The position numbers and the translations under genes were made by a program. Shown one piece after another: positions 16,347 through 26,189 of a stretch of DNA of 64,000 nucleotides. The notes below the pieces were generated by a model that did no database searches, was not told the DNA's origin, and was given only the letters and a program-made list of their open reading frames with translations. Position 1 is the stretch's first letter. The number at the start of each line of letters is the position of its first letter. The stretch covers positions 1,798,001 to 1,862,000 of the forward strand of contig CBDEGI010000003.1 of the NCBI GenBank assembly GCA_965237575.1, read 5' to 3'. The stretch comes from JAKZVK01 sp965237575. Lineage in GTDB: Bacteria > Acidobacteriota > Terriglobia > Bryobacterales > UBA6623.

Positions 16347-18161
16347 CTAGTTCCGTGGAATCACCGGCAACAACACGTGTGACGGCTGGGCCTTGGTGTG
16401 GTGAATCGTCTGCGTGGCGATCTTGACCTTGTCGGTCACGCCGAACGGCTGGCCGGTGTTGAGATTGCGCGCGAACTGTGGGAAGTGACTGCTGGTAATG
16501 TCGACCCGGATGCGGTGTCCAGGCAAGAACACGTTGGCCGTGCCGATCATCTCGATAGTGAACTCGTAGACTTGTCCCGGCTCGAGCAGCTTGGGCGCTT
16601 CGAGTCCTTCGCGATAGCGCGCCGGCAGTAACCCCTCGCAAAGGTTGTAGGCCTTGCCGTCCGGGTAGACATCGACCAACTTCGCTACAAAGTCGGTGTC
16701 GAGCGCGTCGGATGACGCATAGAGCACTACCTTCACCGGCCCGACGACCTCGACCGGCTCCTCGAGGAAATCGGACGTATAGACCAACACATCGTTGCGG
16801 CGCTCGACGGGACCCTGGTCGCGGGGACCGGCTGGCGTCGGCGCTCCACAGCAGTTCGCGCCGCCAAGGCTGGGCACCGGGTGGAGCGGGTTGTAACGAT
16901 AGCGGTCTGGGCGATAGCGGTCCGGGGCCGACTCGTCCGAAGCGGGTTTCCAGCTTAGGTTGCCGTTGCCGCGGTAACTGTTGGCCTTGCCGCGGCTGTC
17001 GAGATAGAGCTTGGTGTACTTCGTCCCCGGCAGCGGATAGGCGTCCGCCTGCTTCCACTGATTGCGGCCCATCACGAAAACGCTGACGGGCGGGTCGTCG
17101 GTGATACCGTTGTCGATGCCCTTAAGCCAGTAGTCGAACCAGCGCAACTCGACCGACATGCGGTCAACGTTGGCGTGCTCACCAAAGTCGAGATCGCCGT
17201 GCTTGCGCGAAGGGCCGTGTCCCCAGGTGCCCACAATCATGCGGCTCTTGTTGCGCGCCGCGGGCGTCTTGCCGCGCGTGCTCATGCCGATGTAGCCGTT
17301 GATGGTCCCTTGCACGAGAATGTCGAACCATCCGCCAAAGGTGTGCACGGGTATCGGGATTTTCTCGTAGTGTTCCTCGACGCTCAGCACCTTCCAGTAG
17401 TCGTCGTAGTTCGGGTGCTCGATCCAATTCTTGAAGAAGTACGCATCGCGGCCCAGTTGGTGCTGAATGTCAAGGATGGGAAGATGCCACAATGCCCGAT
17501 CGTAGCTGACGTTGTCCGGACCACCCTGCATCGTATGCGGCCCGGTATTCTGCATGATCCGCGACTCCTGGCGCACCGCTCCCCAGCCGAGATTCTTCGC
17601 GAGCCGCCAACCGCCGTTGACGGTAACGGAATCGTGGTAGATGCTCGACGCAGCCACGTTGGGAAAGATCGTCACCAGATGCGGCGGAACTGCCTTGGCC
17701 GCATGCCACTGCACGTGCCCTAGGTACGAGCCGCCTTGCATGCCGACTTTGCCGTTCGACCATGGCTGCTCGGCGGCCCACTCGATCGTGTCGTAACCGT
17801 CGTCGATGTTATCGCGATAGGCGTCCCATTTGCCCGCGGATTGGTGACGCCCACGGACATCTTGAAACACATAAGCGTAGCCGCGGCGGGCGAAGAACAC
17901 AGCCGCGCTATAAGCGCTCGGGTAGCGTTCGGTGCTGTAAGGCGTGCGGGACACGAGCACCGGGTAGGTGCCCTCTTTCTTTGGGCGGTAGACATCCGCG
18001 TAGAGGAGGGCGAGGAGGGCCCCGTCGCGCATGGGGACGGCGACTTTGTTCCCCACCACGATGTCGTGGCTCGGCGGCCGCGAGGGCGGGAAGTCGATCT
18101 GCGCCGTAGCCACGCCCGCCAGAGTCAAAACAAGGAATGGTGTTACAGATCTGCGTGCCAT
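16347..18161 (-). CDS. CocE/NonD-family exported hydrolase (X-Pro dipeptidyl-peptidase S15 type)
   Basis: A 604-residue serine hydrolase with a signal peptide (VTPFLVLTLAGVATAQ). The N-terminal alpha/beta-hydrolase domain has the nucleophile motif MQGGSYLGHVQW, the Asp region GGWFDILVQG and the His region GTWGHGPSRKHGDLDFG. A jelly-roll domain of the S15 C-terminal type follows (VVLYASSDALDTDFVAKLVD ... GHRIRVDITSSHFPQF). Family members split acyl esters, cocaine-like esters, glutaryl-7-ACA or X-Pro dipeptides; the substrate here is unknown. It is a paralogue of the next gene (same strand, strongly similar along the full length). The start at 18161 is preferred over 18206 because the latter lies inside the dispersed repeat. 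Confidence 0.9.
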   Translation of the reverse strand: MARRSVTPFLVLTLAGVATAQIDFPPSRPPSHDIVVGNKVAVPMRDGALLALLYADVYRPKKEGTYPVLVSRTPYSTERYPSAYSAAVFFARRGYAYVFQDVRGRHQSAGKWDAYRDNIDDGYDTIEWAAEQPWSNGKVGMQGGSYLGHVQWHAAKAVPPHLVTIFPNVAASSIYHDSVTVNGGWRLAKNLGWGAVRQESRIMQNTGPHTMQGGPDNVSYDRALWHLPILDIQHQLGRDAYFFKNWIEHPNYDDYWKVLSVEEHYEKIPIPVHTFGGWFDILVQGTINGYIGMSTRGKTPAARNKSRMIVGTWGHGPSRKHGDLDFGEHANVDRMSVELRWFDYWLKGIDNGITDDPPVSVFVMGRNQWKQADAYPLPGTKYTKLYLDSRGKANSYRGNGNLSWKPASDESAPDRYRPDRYRYNPLHPVPSLGGANCCGAPTPAGPRDQGPVERRNDVLVYTSDFLEEPVEVVGPVKVVLYASSDALDTDFVAKLVDVYPDGKAYNLCEGLLPARYREGLEAPKLLEPGQVYEFTIEMIGTANVFLPGHRIRVDITSSHFPQFARNLNTGQPFGVTDKVKIATQTIHHTKAQPSHVLLPVIPRN

Positions 18162-18179
18162 AGCGCACCCCGGCAGTAG

Positions 18180-18208
18180 TTTCTCGCAAAGACGCGAAGA
18201 ACGCAAAG
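18180..18208 (+). repeat. Dispersed TCTCGCAAAG-type repeat, copy 2
   Basis: A 29-base unit differing from copy 1 (16284-16312) at only two positions. It lies in the same relative place, immediately past the 3' end of the second CocE/NonD gene. The matching positions suggest that the repeat was duplicated together with the hydrolase gene. Confidence 0.7.
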
Positions 18209-18225
18209 CGGCTCACGCTGCCGGG

Positions 18226-20046
18226 TTAGTTCTGTGGGATCACCGGCAGCAGAACGTGTGACGGTTGCGTCTTGGAGTGATGGATCGTCTGCGAGGCGAT
18301 CTTCACCTTGTCACTCTTGCCGAAGGGCTCGCCAGTGTTGAGATGGCGGTTGAACTGCGGGAAGTGGCTGCTGGTGATGTCGACGCGGATGCGGTGTCCC
18401 GGCAGGAAGGCGTTGCTGCTGGCGAGCAGGTCAATCTCGAAGCGGTAGACCGTGCCGGGGTCCATCAGTTTGGGCTTGTCCTGTCCCTCGCGATGGCGTG
18501 CCCGCAAGATACCCTCGGCGATGTTGTACGCCTTGCCGTCCGGGTAGACGTCCACCAGCTTCGCGACCCAATCGGTATCGACGGCATCGGACGACGCATA
18601 CAGCACGACCTTGATGGGGCCGGTCACGTCGATCTCTTCTTCAACGAAGTCGGAGGTATAGACAAGCACGTCGTTGCGTCTTTCGACCCGGCGCTGATCG
18701 ACCGGACCGATGCGTGTGGGCGTGCCGCAGCAGTTGGCGCCGCCGTGGCTCGGGACCGGGTGGTTCGGGTCGTAGCGGTAGTGGTCGGCCGGTTCGTTCG
18801 CGCCCGGCTCGTTCCACGAAAGCCCGCCGTCGCCGCGATAGCTGTTGGCTTTGCCGCCCCCGTGGAGATAGAGCTTCTTGTACTGTGTGTCGGGCAGTGG
18901 GAAGTCGTCGTGGAAGCGCCAACGGTTCCTGCCCATCTGGAAAAGGGTGACGGGCGGTTCGCCAGCGAGACCGTTGTCCATGCCGTAGAGCCAGTGGTCG
19001 TACCAGCGAAGCTGGACGCTGTTTTCATCGACGTGAGCCGTCGGGCCGAAGTCCAAGTCGCCGTGCTTGCGTGACGGCCCGTGTCCCCACGCGCCGACGA
19101 GTAAGCGGGTGCCCTTGCGCGCGACTTCGGTTTTGGCACGCTTGCTGGGGCCGGTGTAGCCGTTGAGCGTGCCCTGCAGCAGGATGTCGAACCAGCCGCC
19201 GGTGTTGTACGCGGGCACCTCAACCTTGTCGAAATGCTCCTCGACGCTGACCCCCTTCCAGTAGTCGTCGTAGTCGGGATGCTCGATCCAGTCGCGGTAA
19301 AACTTCGCGTTACGGCCCACCAACTTCTGCATATCGATCAAGGGCAGGTGCCAGATGACCTTGTCGTAGCTGATGGCCTCCGGGCCGCCCTCCACGGTGT
19401 GCTGCCCCGTGTTCTGCATGACATGCGACTCCTGCCGAACCGGGCCCCACCCAAACGCCAGCGAGAGCCGAAAGCCGCCGTTCAGCGTGAACGCATGGTG
19501 ATACCAACTCGTGGCCGCGACATCGGGGAAAATGGCTGTCAGATGCGGCGGCTGCAGGATCGCCGCCTGCCACTGGTCCGAGCCCAAGTACGACCCGCCC
19601 TGCATGCTTACCTTGCCGTTCGACCAAGGCTGCTTGGCGGCCCATTCGACCGTGTCATAGCCGTCGTCGAACTCGTTTCGCGCGGGATCCCACGCGCCAG
19701 TCGATTCATGGCGGCCGCGCACGTCCTGGAAGACATAGACATAGCCGCGCCGGGCGAAGAACATCGCGGCCCGATGCGAGGACGGAAACCGCTCCGTGCT
19801 GTAAGGCGTTCGCGAGATCAGTACCGGGTACCGGCCTTCTCGGCTGGGCCGGTAAATGTCGGCGTGGAGGACCGTGCCATCGCGCATCGTTGCCGGGACA
19901 CGGTTTTCGACAACGATGTCGTGGTTGGGCGGCCGCGCCGCTGGAAACGTGACCTCGGGTTCGTCTTGCGCAAGAATTGCCGGGACGGCCAGAGCGAGTC
20001 CAAAAAGAGCCGTGACAAATCGAACCATCCAAGAATGCCGGGACAT
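18226..20046 (-). CDS. CocE/NonD-family exported hydrolase, paralogue
   Basis: A 606-residue paralogue of the preceding hydrolase with the same domain order: signal peptide (ALFGLALAVPAILAQ), alpha/beta-hydrolase domain with the nucleophile motif MQGGSYLGSDQW, Asp region GGWFDILLQG and His region GAWGHGPSRKHGDLDFG, and a C-terminal jelly-roll. The start is fixed by a perfect GGAGG (complement of 20056-20060) 9 bases before the ATG at 20046; the earlier in-frame ATGs overlap or precede this site. The pair is a tandem duplication on one strand with 64 bases between the genes, and both products are probably periplasmic. Confidence 0.92.
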   Translation of the reverse strand: MSRHSWMVRFVTALFGLALAVPAILAQDEPEVTFPAARPPNHDIVVENRVPATMRDGTVLHADIYRPSREGRYPVLISRTPYSTERFPSSHRAAMFFARRGYVYVFQDVRGRHESTGAWDPARNEFDDGYDTVEWAAKQPWSNGKVSMQGGSYLGSDQWQAAILQPPHLTAIFPDVAATSWYHHAFTLNGGFRLSLAFGWGPVRQESHVMQNTGQHTVEGGPEAISYDKVIWHLPLIDMQKLVGRNAKFYRDWIEHPDYDDYWKGVSVEEHFDKVEVPAYNTGGWFDILLQGTLNGYTGPSKRAKTEVARKGTRLLVGAWGHGPSRKHGDLDFGPTAHVDENSVQLRWYDHWLYGMDNGLAGEPPVTLFQMGRNRWRFHDDFPLPDTQYKKLYLHGGGKANSYRGDGGLSWNEPGANEPADHYRYDPNHPVPSHGGANCCGTPTRIGPVDQRRVERRNDVLVYTSDFVEEEIDVTGPIKVVLYASSDAVDTDWVAKLVDVYPDGKAYNIAEGILRARHREGQDKPKLMDPGTVYRFEIDLLASSNAFLPGHRIRVDITSSHFPQFNRHLNTGEPFGKSDKVKIASQTIHHSKTQPSHVLLPVIPQN

Positions 20047-20121
20047 AAGCGTCATCCTCCTTACGCGACCCCCGCTAGTGTCGCGCAAACACGCCCGGAG
20101 CGCCAGTGGGTCTGTCTGCGA

Positions 20122-20973
20122 CTACCGGTCCTCCAAGTCCCGGTGCGGGAACCAGAGTTTCTTGGCCGTGCCGCCCACGATTGCCGCGCGGGCTTCGCTC
20201 GTAAGCGGCAATTCCTCCGTGTAGATGCGCAGGTGCTGGGCATAGGTTAGGGCGGGTGAGTACTTCTCGACAGGAAAGTGCGCGCCCCAGGCACAGCGCT
20301 CGGGGCCGAACAAGTCGATCACCTTCATCACGACTTCGTGAAAGCCGCGGCAAGGGTAACCGTCCGAGCAGCCCTTGGGACCGTTGGCGATGAACGACAT
20401 CTTGACGTGGCAGTTGTTGCGCTTCGAAAGTTTGGCTAGCGCTTCGAGCGTCCCCTCAACGGGACCGTCGGCTTGCAGCCGCAGGGCATGATCGAGCGCC
20501 ACCGGCAGGTCGGGGAAATCGCTCAACAGGTGGTCGGCTTGATCGGCTAGCTCGTGGCCGGTGAGCAGGTTGATGACGATCCCGTTGACGAGCGCCGTCT
20601 TCCACAGTGCCCGCACCCCGGGGTGATCGAGCTGCCGCCCGCGCGCCGGGACACTGCGCATTCCGCGCACTCCGTACTCGCGAGCGAACCGCGCCAGCAG
20701 CCCGGGGCTGTGCGGGTCGTTCGGGTCGAGAGTGCAAATCCCCGCGATCCAACGTGGGTGCGCTTTCGCCGAGTCACAGATGAAGCGGTTGTCATAACGG
20801 TAGAAACCGCCGACCTGCACCGCGCACGCCCCGTCGACGCCGTTCGCCTTCATCTCCCTTTGCAGGTGCTCGATCGTGCCTTTGCCCACGGGCGGCCGCG
20901 AAGGGTTCTCCCGCGGAGGGTATTTCTCTTCGTCGGGCGAGAATAGGTGTGCGTGGGTATCGATGACGAGCAT
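20122..20973 (-). CDS. Amidohydrolase-family protein (COG3618-like)
   Basis: A 283-residue TIM-barrel metal-dependent hydrolase. The N-terminal metal motif is DTHAHLF at residues 5-11, and the C-terminal family signature is GTAKKLW near 270. Between them are typical barrel strands (WIAGICTLDPNDP, MRSVPARG, VALDHA, ERCAWGAHFPV). Relatives hydrolyse lactones or decarboxylate aromatic acids, for example 2-pyrone-4,6-dicarboxylate lactonase. It has no signal peptide and is probably cytoplasmic. It lies 12 bases downstream of the fabH stop on the same strand, so the two may share a transcript. Confidence 0.85.
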   Translation of the reverse strand: MLVIDTHAHLFSPDEEKYPPRENPSRPPVGKGTIEHLQREMKANGVDGACAVQVGGFYRYDNRFICDSAKAHPRWIAGICTLDPNDPHSPGLLARFAREYGVRGMRSVPARGRQLDHPGVRALWKTALVNGIVINLLTGHELADQADHLLSDFPDLPVALDHALRLQADGPVEGTLEALAKLSKRNNCHVKMSFIANGPKGCSDGYPCRGFHEVVMKVIDLFGPERCAWGAHFPVEKYSPALTYAQHLRIYTEELPLTSEARAAIVGGTAKKLWFPHRDLEDR

Positions 20974-20984
20974 GCGATCAGGTC

Positions 20985-21995
20985 CTATTCATCGTCCCAG
21001 CGCCACAGTGCCGCGCCGACCGTGAGACCCGCGCCGACAGCGGCCATCAAGGCAAGGTCGCCCTTCTTGAGCTTGCCGGTCTCGAGGGCTTCACGGGTAG
21101 CGAGGGGAATCGTCGCGCCGGTCGTGTTGCCGTAGCGGTCGATGATGAGGACCGCTTTTTCGGATGGGATTCCCAGGCGCTGCGCTACGGCATTCACGAT
21201 GCGGCCGTTGGCTTGGTGCAGCAATAGAACATCCACGTCGTCCGGGGTCAGGCCGTTGCGCTCGAGAAGCGAAACACACACTTCCGACATTTTCCGAACC
21301 GCATACTTGTAGACCTGCTGGCCTTCCTGGTGGACGTAGTGGAGTCGCTGTTTGACGGTCTCGCACGTGGCCGGTCGGCGGCTGCCCCCAGCCGGCATAC
21401 AAAGCCAGTCGCCTCCCGAACCGTCGATCTCATGCAAGAAGTCGAGCAGCCCCGCATCTTGATGCTCAGAGGGTTCGAGCAACATCGCGCCCGCGCCGTC
21501 CCCGAACAGCACGCATGTGGTGCGGTCTTCGAAGTCGATGATGCGCGACATCGTGTCGGCGCCGATTACCAGTACTCGGTCTTGCGTGCCGGTGGCAATC
21601 ATCTGCGCACCCGTGGTCAACCCATACAGCAGACCCGAGCAGGCCGCGACCAGGTCGAACCCCCAGGCGCCCTTGGCGCCGATCCGATCTTGCACCAGAC
21701 AAGCCGTCGAAGGGAACAACATGTCGGGCGTGACCGTGCAGACGATCACGGTTTCGATGTCGCTGCCACTGAGGGAGCGCTGCGCCAAGGCCACCTTGGC
21801 CGCTTCCACCGCTAGATCGGATGTCGCCACGTCCTCGTCGGCAACATGGCGGGTGCGGATGCCCGTCCGGCTGACGATCCACTCGTCGTTGGTGTCGACC
21901 ATTTTTTCGAGGTCGGCGTTCGTCAATGTGCGAGGCGGTACATAGCAGCCGACGGACGTGATACGGACATTGCGGATTTGGCGCGTAGCGGACAA
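20985..21995 (-). CDS. fabH: Beta-ketoacyl-ACP synthase III
   Basis: FabH condenses acetyl-CoA (or another acyl-CoA) with malonyl-ACP to start fatty-acid synthesis. The catalytic Cys is in VAACSGLLYGL, the His in LLHQANGRIV and the Asn in YGNTTGATIP, so the Cys-His-Asn triad is complete. The N-terminus NVRITSVGCYVPPRTLTN matches the family. A start at TTG 21995, preceded by a perfect AGGAGGT only 4 bases upstream, gives 336 residues, close to the usual 320-335. The in-frame start at 22118 would add 41 residues without homology. The exact start is uncertain because the spacing is short. Confidence 0.92.
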   Translation of the reverse strand: MSATRQIRNVRITSVGCYVPPRTLTNADLEKMVDTNDEWIVSRTGIRTRHVADEDVATSDLAVEAAKVALAQRSLSGSDIETVIVCTVTPDMLFPSTACLVQDRIGAKGAWGFDLVAACSGLLYGLTTGAQMIATGTQDRVLVIGADTMSRIIDFEDRTTCVLFGDGAGAMLLEPSEHQDAGLLDFLHEIDGSGGDWLCMPAGGSRRPATCETVKQRLHYVHQEGQQVYKYAVRKMSEVCVSLLERNGLTPDDVDVLLLHQANGRIVNAVAQRLGIPSEKAVLIIDRYGNTTGATIPLATREALETGKLKKGDLALMAAVGAGLTVGAALWRWDDE

Positions 21996-22223
21996 TGGAC
22001 CTCCTGTGAATCGAACGCGAATGGCCGGCCAACCTGCGATCGGTTGCGCCTGCGACGCGCGCGACGCTTTGGCGAAACCCCTATGATACAGCGAACGCAA
22101 CGGTGTGCCTCGCGACAAATTCGCCCGATTGCGGCCTGCTTCATGCCGTTTTCACCCTCCGCCTCGCCCCGTTATGAAAGCTCCCAATGTCACAATAGAG
22201 ACTCCGCCTCACCCCTAGCTGCG

Positions 22224-22934
22224 ATGATCCAGACGGCCCTGCTTTTCGAAACCATCGAGGACGTCTATCTGCGTGTCTTCCGCGAATTGAAGCCGCGCAC
22301 GCGCGCGCCCGAGGTCGCCGTCAAGTTCTATCCCTACGCGAACGCTGACAGCACGATCCAGTTGGACGACGATCGCCGCCGGCTCACGGTCAAGATCAGT
22401 GACCAACTCGAAGGCGCGCCCGCGCCGGTGCAGGAAGCCTTGGCTCACATTCTGTTGAGGAAGCTCTACAAGAAACCGATTCCGCGCAAGTACAACTACC
22501 GTTACCGCTTGTATCTGAACCGCACGGACATACGAAGAAAGGCGCTGCTGATCCGGCAGATTCGAGGACGCAAGCAGATCCTGTCCGCACAGGGGCGAGT
22601 GTATGACTTGGACGAGTTGTTCGACGATCTCAACGCCCAATTCTTCGGCGGATTGCTGGCAAAGCCGCAGCTTAGTTGGAGCCCCGGCAAGTCACGCAAC
22701 ACACTTGGCCATTTCGACCCGGCCCACAACGCCATCATCATCAGCCGGGTGTTCGATCACCCCAAGATCCCGCGCTTCCTAGTCGAGTACATCGTCTACC
22801 ACGAGATGCTCCATCTAAAGTTCCCGGTCGAGTACAATCGCAGCCGCCGCCGTGTTCACACCAAGGACTTCCAAAAGAACGAACGCGCGTTCCCGCGGTA
22901 TGCCGAAGCTGTGGAGCTGATCAAACAGCTCTGA
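22224..22934 (+). CDS. SprT-like / M48-type metalloprotein
   Basis: A 236-residue protein. The C-terminal half carries YHEMLHLKFP, a zinc-binding HExxH-type motif, followed by RRRVHTKDFQKNERAFPRY, where the third ligand is expected as in SprT-like/YgjP-like domains. The N-terminal half (FETIEDVYLRVFRELK ... KYNYRYRLYLNRTDIRR) is helical and basic. The ATG at 22224 was chosen because the frame upstream of it is the antisense of fabH. It is divergent from fabH. A role as a protease or DNA-associated metalloprotein is possible but not shown. Confidence 0.75.
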   Translation: MIQTALLFETIEDVYLRVFRELKPRTRAPEVAVKFYPYANADSTIQLDDDRRRLTVKISDQLEGAPAPVQEALAHILLRKLYKKPIPRKYNYRYRLYLNRTDIRRKALLIRQIRGRKQILSAQGRVYDLDELFDDLNAQFFGGLLAKPQLSWSPGKSRNTLGHFDPAHNAIIISRVFDHPKIPRFLVEYIVYHEMLHLKFPVEYNRSRRRVHTKDFQKNERAFPRYAEAVELIKQL

Positions 22935-24235
22935 ATTTCGCCCCCCCGGTTTCCCCCCGTGGAACGATCTGGCACCCCGGGGAGATTTGCTTCCCTGTCA
23001 TGGCCCTTCGATGCCAGGGCCGGGACTTGCGCGGTAAGTCATTGACAGGGCGAGGAGTGACGATCCGTGGCGAGATTCGGATTGGCGCCGACGCCGTGGG
23101 ACAGGAGTGCCAGAGACGCGCCACGGGTGGTGAACGCCGGGTGGGGCAGGCTGTGTCTCGGAAGCCGCTGGACGGGTGTTGGTTGGGCGCGTTGGTTGAC
23201 ACGATGAAGTGGAACGAAATGGGCGGGAGTGTAGGCCGATTGGCGGCGGATTGATCGGGTCGAGACATCGTACCCACTCACTCGCGCTGGGGCTCGGTTT
23301 GGGCGAGTTGAGACGGAGTTCTGCTCTAGCATCTGTGTCAACAGGCTTCACTGCAACGCCGGACGGCCCCCTGACCCGGACAAGCCGGAAGCAAAAGGGG
23401 ACTTCGTGGCGGACCGGACAGCGGTGGGCATTGAGGGAGCGCGGGTTCCCACCCGCGCCTCTGTCGCTGACTCTGGAATTTTCTGCCAAGCTTGGCAAGG
23501 ATTTCGCTCTGTAGGTACTCCCGGTCACGGCTCGGTTCCTTCAAAAAAAGAGGGCCCTCTGGCTCCAGTCTGTGATGACCTCAGCGGCCCGCTCTAGATA
23601 GGAGCGAAAGAGCAGGCTTGAACGGACGGTCCTCACCTGACGGATTGCGTCAGGAGCTGCCGTTCGCGGGGGAAGGTCGCTTACATATTTTCGGAGAGCA
23701 ACATCGAAACTGCCTGGCCAGGAAACGGTCGTTGTTGGTCCGGCGATCTGTCCGCACCGGTCGTTCCCAGTATCAGGCTAGCACTCGTCTGTGGGGGTTC
23801 CGGGGTTGGCGGAGTGGCAAGTTGTTGAAAGGAAGGAGAATAAAGTTCTGGAAAATCCGTGATGCCCTGTCATGGACCGCATCAGCAAAGGGCTCCGTCC
23901 CCTTTAGGGCCCCCCTTTAGGGCCCCTTTAGGGCCCGGATTTCACAACACCTTTCCGCGAACGAGCGCTATGTGGTTTTGTTTCTGGGACTTAGTCCTGC
24001 CCGCGGTCTTTGCGCTGGGCAGTGAAAAGCTCACGCTCTGTCAACCGTTCCCGCTAGGGAGCACCCGTACGGCTCTGATACGGCTTTGGACCGCTTCCGG
24101 CAAGAGTAACCTCCGGAAGAGCACTTGGATGACGGGAAGGGAACTTTGGCGTTCCCCAGTCCGGCGACATCAGGCTAAGTGACTTTGTTGGAGCATGGTA
24201 CAAGCTAGCAAGGCGTCGGTTGCTGGTGGTATGGC
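22935..24235. other. Gene desert of 1.3 kb with short repeats
   Basis: Neither strand holds a frame with recognisable protein content. Base composition is patchier than in the genes. A palindromic word gcgcgggttcccacccgcgc lies near 23438-23458. The unit CCCTTTAGGGC occurs three times in a row at 23899-23936. The rest shows no known feature to me. It borders the disturbed FG-GAP locus and may be decayed sequence. Confidence 0.6.
23899..23936. repeat. Three tandem CCCTTTAGGGC units
   Basis: Three copies of a 10-12-base palindromic unit (CCCTTTAGGG with flanking GCC) stand almost head to tail. Each unit can fold on itself. No gene is adjacent on either side within 300 bases. Confidence 0.6.
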
Positions 24236-25042
24236 TTAGGGTTGTATCGCACGCGCTCGGCCGGCAGGCTCTGGCTCCAAGGCGACCGGGCCGGGCATCG
24301 GGCCGGGCCTCGGTGGAAGGAGAGGGTTTGGCTTCAAGAGGACAAAGACCGGGTTGGTCTGCCGGCCGTCCACGGTGAGGACAAGGACCAATTCTACGCC
24401 CCTTTGGAGGCTCCCAGGCAAAGGTCCGAGGTTGACCTGATCGACTCCTTCAAACTCGCCTTGGGGAACAGCGCCCAGCACAGGCAACGCGACTTGACGG
24501 GCCACCGCGCCAGGTCCTATGACCGTCGCGGTGACCTCGGAGGTAAAGCCACGAATCCCCGTGCCAAAGAGTAGAAGAAAAACCTGGTCCTGTGCCGAGC
24601 CGAGGTCGATGGGAACGGCAGCGAGCGTATTGGGGTCAAAAATCAAGCCCTCAGTTCGTGTACCATCGGCGGCTACCTTGAGGAAGAGAGCCGCTGCCAC
24701 ACCGCTGCCGGTTGCGTCCGCGGAGAAGAGAGCCGGAGCCACCCTTTCGATATCAATTGTAGCCGAGCTGCTGCCATCCACTGTGGTTACGGTGATCGTG
24801 GCCGGCCCTAGCGGTACCGGGGGCATGAGGAAGTTGATCTGACCGGGAGAAGCGAAGAAAAGCCGAGCAAGAGCGCTGCCGAAGATTCCTTGGGGGGGCG
24901 TTTGTTTTAACACGGGTTGCGCCGCCACCCTGACCGTTGTCCCCGCCAGCAAGGTCGGAAGCGGAACCTCACTGGCGACCTCGGTGGCTCGTGCCAGATT
25001 TACGCCATCGGGGTATGCACTTGACTCCCGACGACCCCACAC
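24236..25042 (-). pseudogene. FG-GAP/TIGR03437 gene copy A, 3' part (split by MITE)
   Basis: This frame encodes the greater part of a TIGR03437 domain (LARATEVASEVPLPTLLAG ... GQINFLMPPVPLGPATITV), the C-terminal domain of a secreted protein. It begins inside the 254-bp element at 25008-25261 and so lacks its own start. Bases 24260-25007 match 28595-29342 of copy B with no net indel, and the proteins are identical over about 230 residues by reading. The last residues differ (copy A ends EPEPAGRARAIQP) because the duplication ends at 24260. Together with 25245-26189 and the fragments up to 27932 it is one broken gene. Confidence 0.8.
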
Positions 25043-25261
25043 CTTGTGGTCGGCGACTGCGGCGACCGCACCCTCGAGGGGCCATCGGGCAGCGGTCGTG
25101 GGTCCTATAGCCGCCGCTCATTGCGCCCCGCGGGGGGACGGCAGCGGTTGACTTTGAAACCTGAAGGCGAAGCGCTCTTGAAACTCCCCAGCGTGCGCGA
25201 ATAGTCCTCCAGAGCCCGGATACTAGACCTTGGGGCTTCGGGAGTCAAGTGCATACCCCAG
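25008..25261. mobile_element. 254-bp MITE-like derivative of an IS1595-type element
   Basis: Inverted ends of about 28 bases (tcggggtatgcacttgactc at the left, its complement at the right) enclose a non-coding core. It is flanked by the 8-bp direct repeat ttacgcca at 25000-25007 and 25262-25269, the target-duplication length known for IS1595. The core keeps a remnant of a transposase N-terminus (reading LEDYSRTLGSF, compared with MEDYPRTLEEF in the full IS at 29343-30370) and a short piece of its 3' end, so it is an internally deleted relative. It splits the TIGR03437 domain of copy A. Confidence 0.8.
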
Positions 25262-26189
25262 TTACGCCAAAGAGAGACATGATCGCCGCGGGGGCAGCGC
25301 CTGGCAAGAAACTGGCGGCGTTCACGATCCCTTCCCGAGAGAATTGAATTGGCCCCGCGTTCGCCGCGCCATAGAGCACGTTGACCGCGCCGGCATTTTC
25401 TATCCCCCCGATGTCCTCAACAGGGACCCCAATTGCCAGGTCTTCAAAGCCATCGCGGTTGAAGTTGCCGGCGGCCAGAGCGGAACCAAAGTTGTCGCCC
25501 TGTTCCCTCTGCTCGGCAATGCCGAAGCTGTCCTGATGCCAAAACTGGTTGCCGGGGGCCGCCAAGCCACCGGGACCGCCATAGATCACGTTGACCGCGC
25601 CGACATCTGTGTTCTCCCCAGGGACCCCAATGGCCAGGTCTTCAAAGCCATCGTTGTTGAAGTGACCGGCGGCCAGCGCTTGACCAAAGTTGTCGCCCGC
25701 TCCGGCCTGCCCAGCAATGCTGACGCTGTTCTGGTTCCAAGTCCGGTTGCCGGGGGCCGCCAAGCCGCCGCTGGGGCCGCCATAAATCACGTTGACCGCG
25801 CCTCCCCCCCCGATGTTCTCCGCCGGGACCCCAATGGCCAGGTCTGCAAAGCGATCGTTGTTGAAGTCACCGGCCGCCAGCGCATGACCAAAGTTGCCGC
25901 CCCCTTCGGCCTGCCCGGCAATGCCGTCGCTGTCCTGGGCCCAAATCTGGTCGTTGAAGTCCGACAGGCCGAAGGGACCGCCATAGATCACGTTGACCGC
26001 GCCGACATCTGTGTTCTCCCCAGGGACCCCAATGGCCAGGTCTTCAAAGCCATCGTTGTTGAAGTCACCGGTGGCCAGCGCTTCACCAAAGCTGTCGTCC
26101 GCTTCGGCCTCCCCGTCAATGCTGAAGCGGTCCTGGTGCCAAATCTGGTTGCCGGGGGCCGCCAGGCCGCCGGGGCCGCCATAAATCAC
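25245..26189 (-). pseudogene. FG-GAP/TIGR03437 gene copy A, middle part
   Basis: An open frame of 314 residues with four FG-GAP repeats (consensus GDFNNDGFEDLAIGVPGE, alternating with GAVNVIYGGPGGLAAPGNQ), the blades of an integrin-alpha-type propeller with calcium-binding D-x-N-x-D loops. It runs into the beginning of a TIGR03437 domain (EGIVNAASFLPGAAPAAIM) and then stops inside the inserted element. No start or signal peptide belongs to this piece. Joining SLFGV across the element to NLARATEV restores the domain. Confidence 0.75.
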
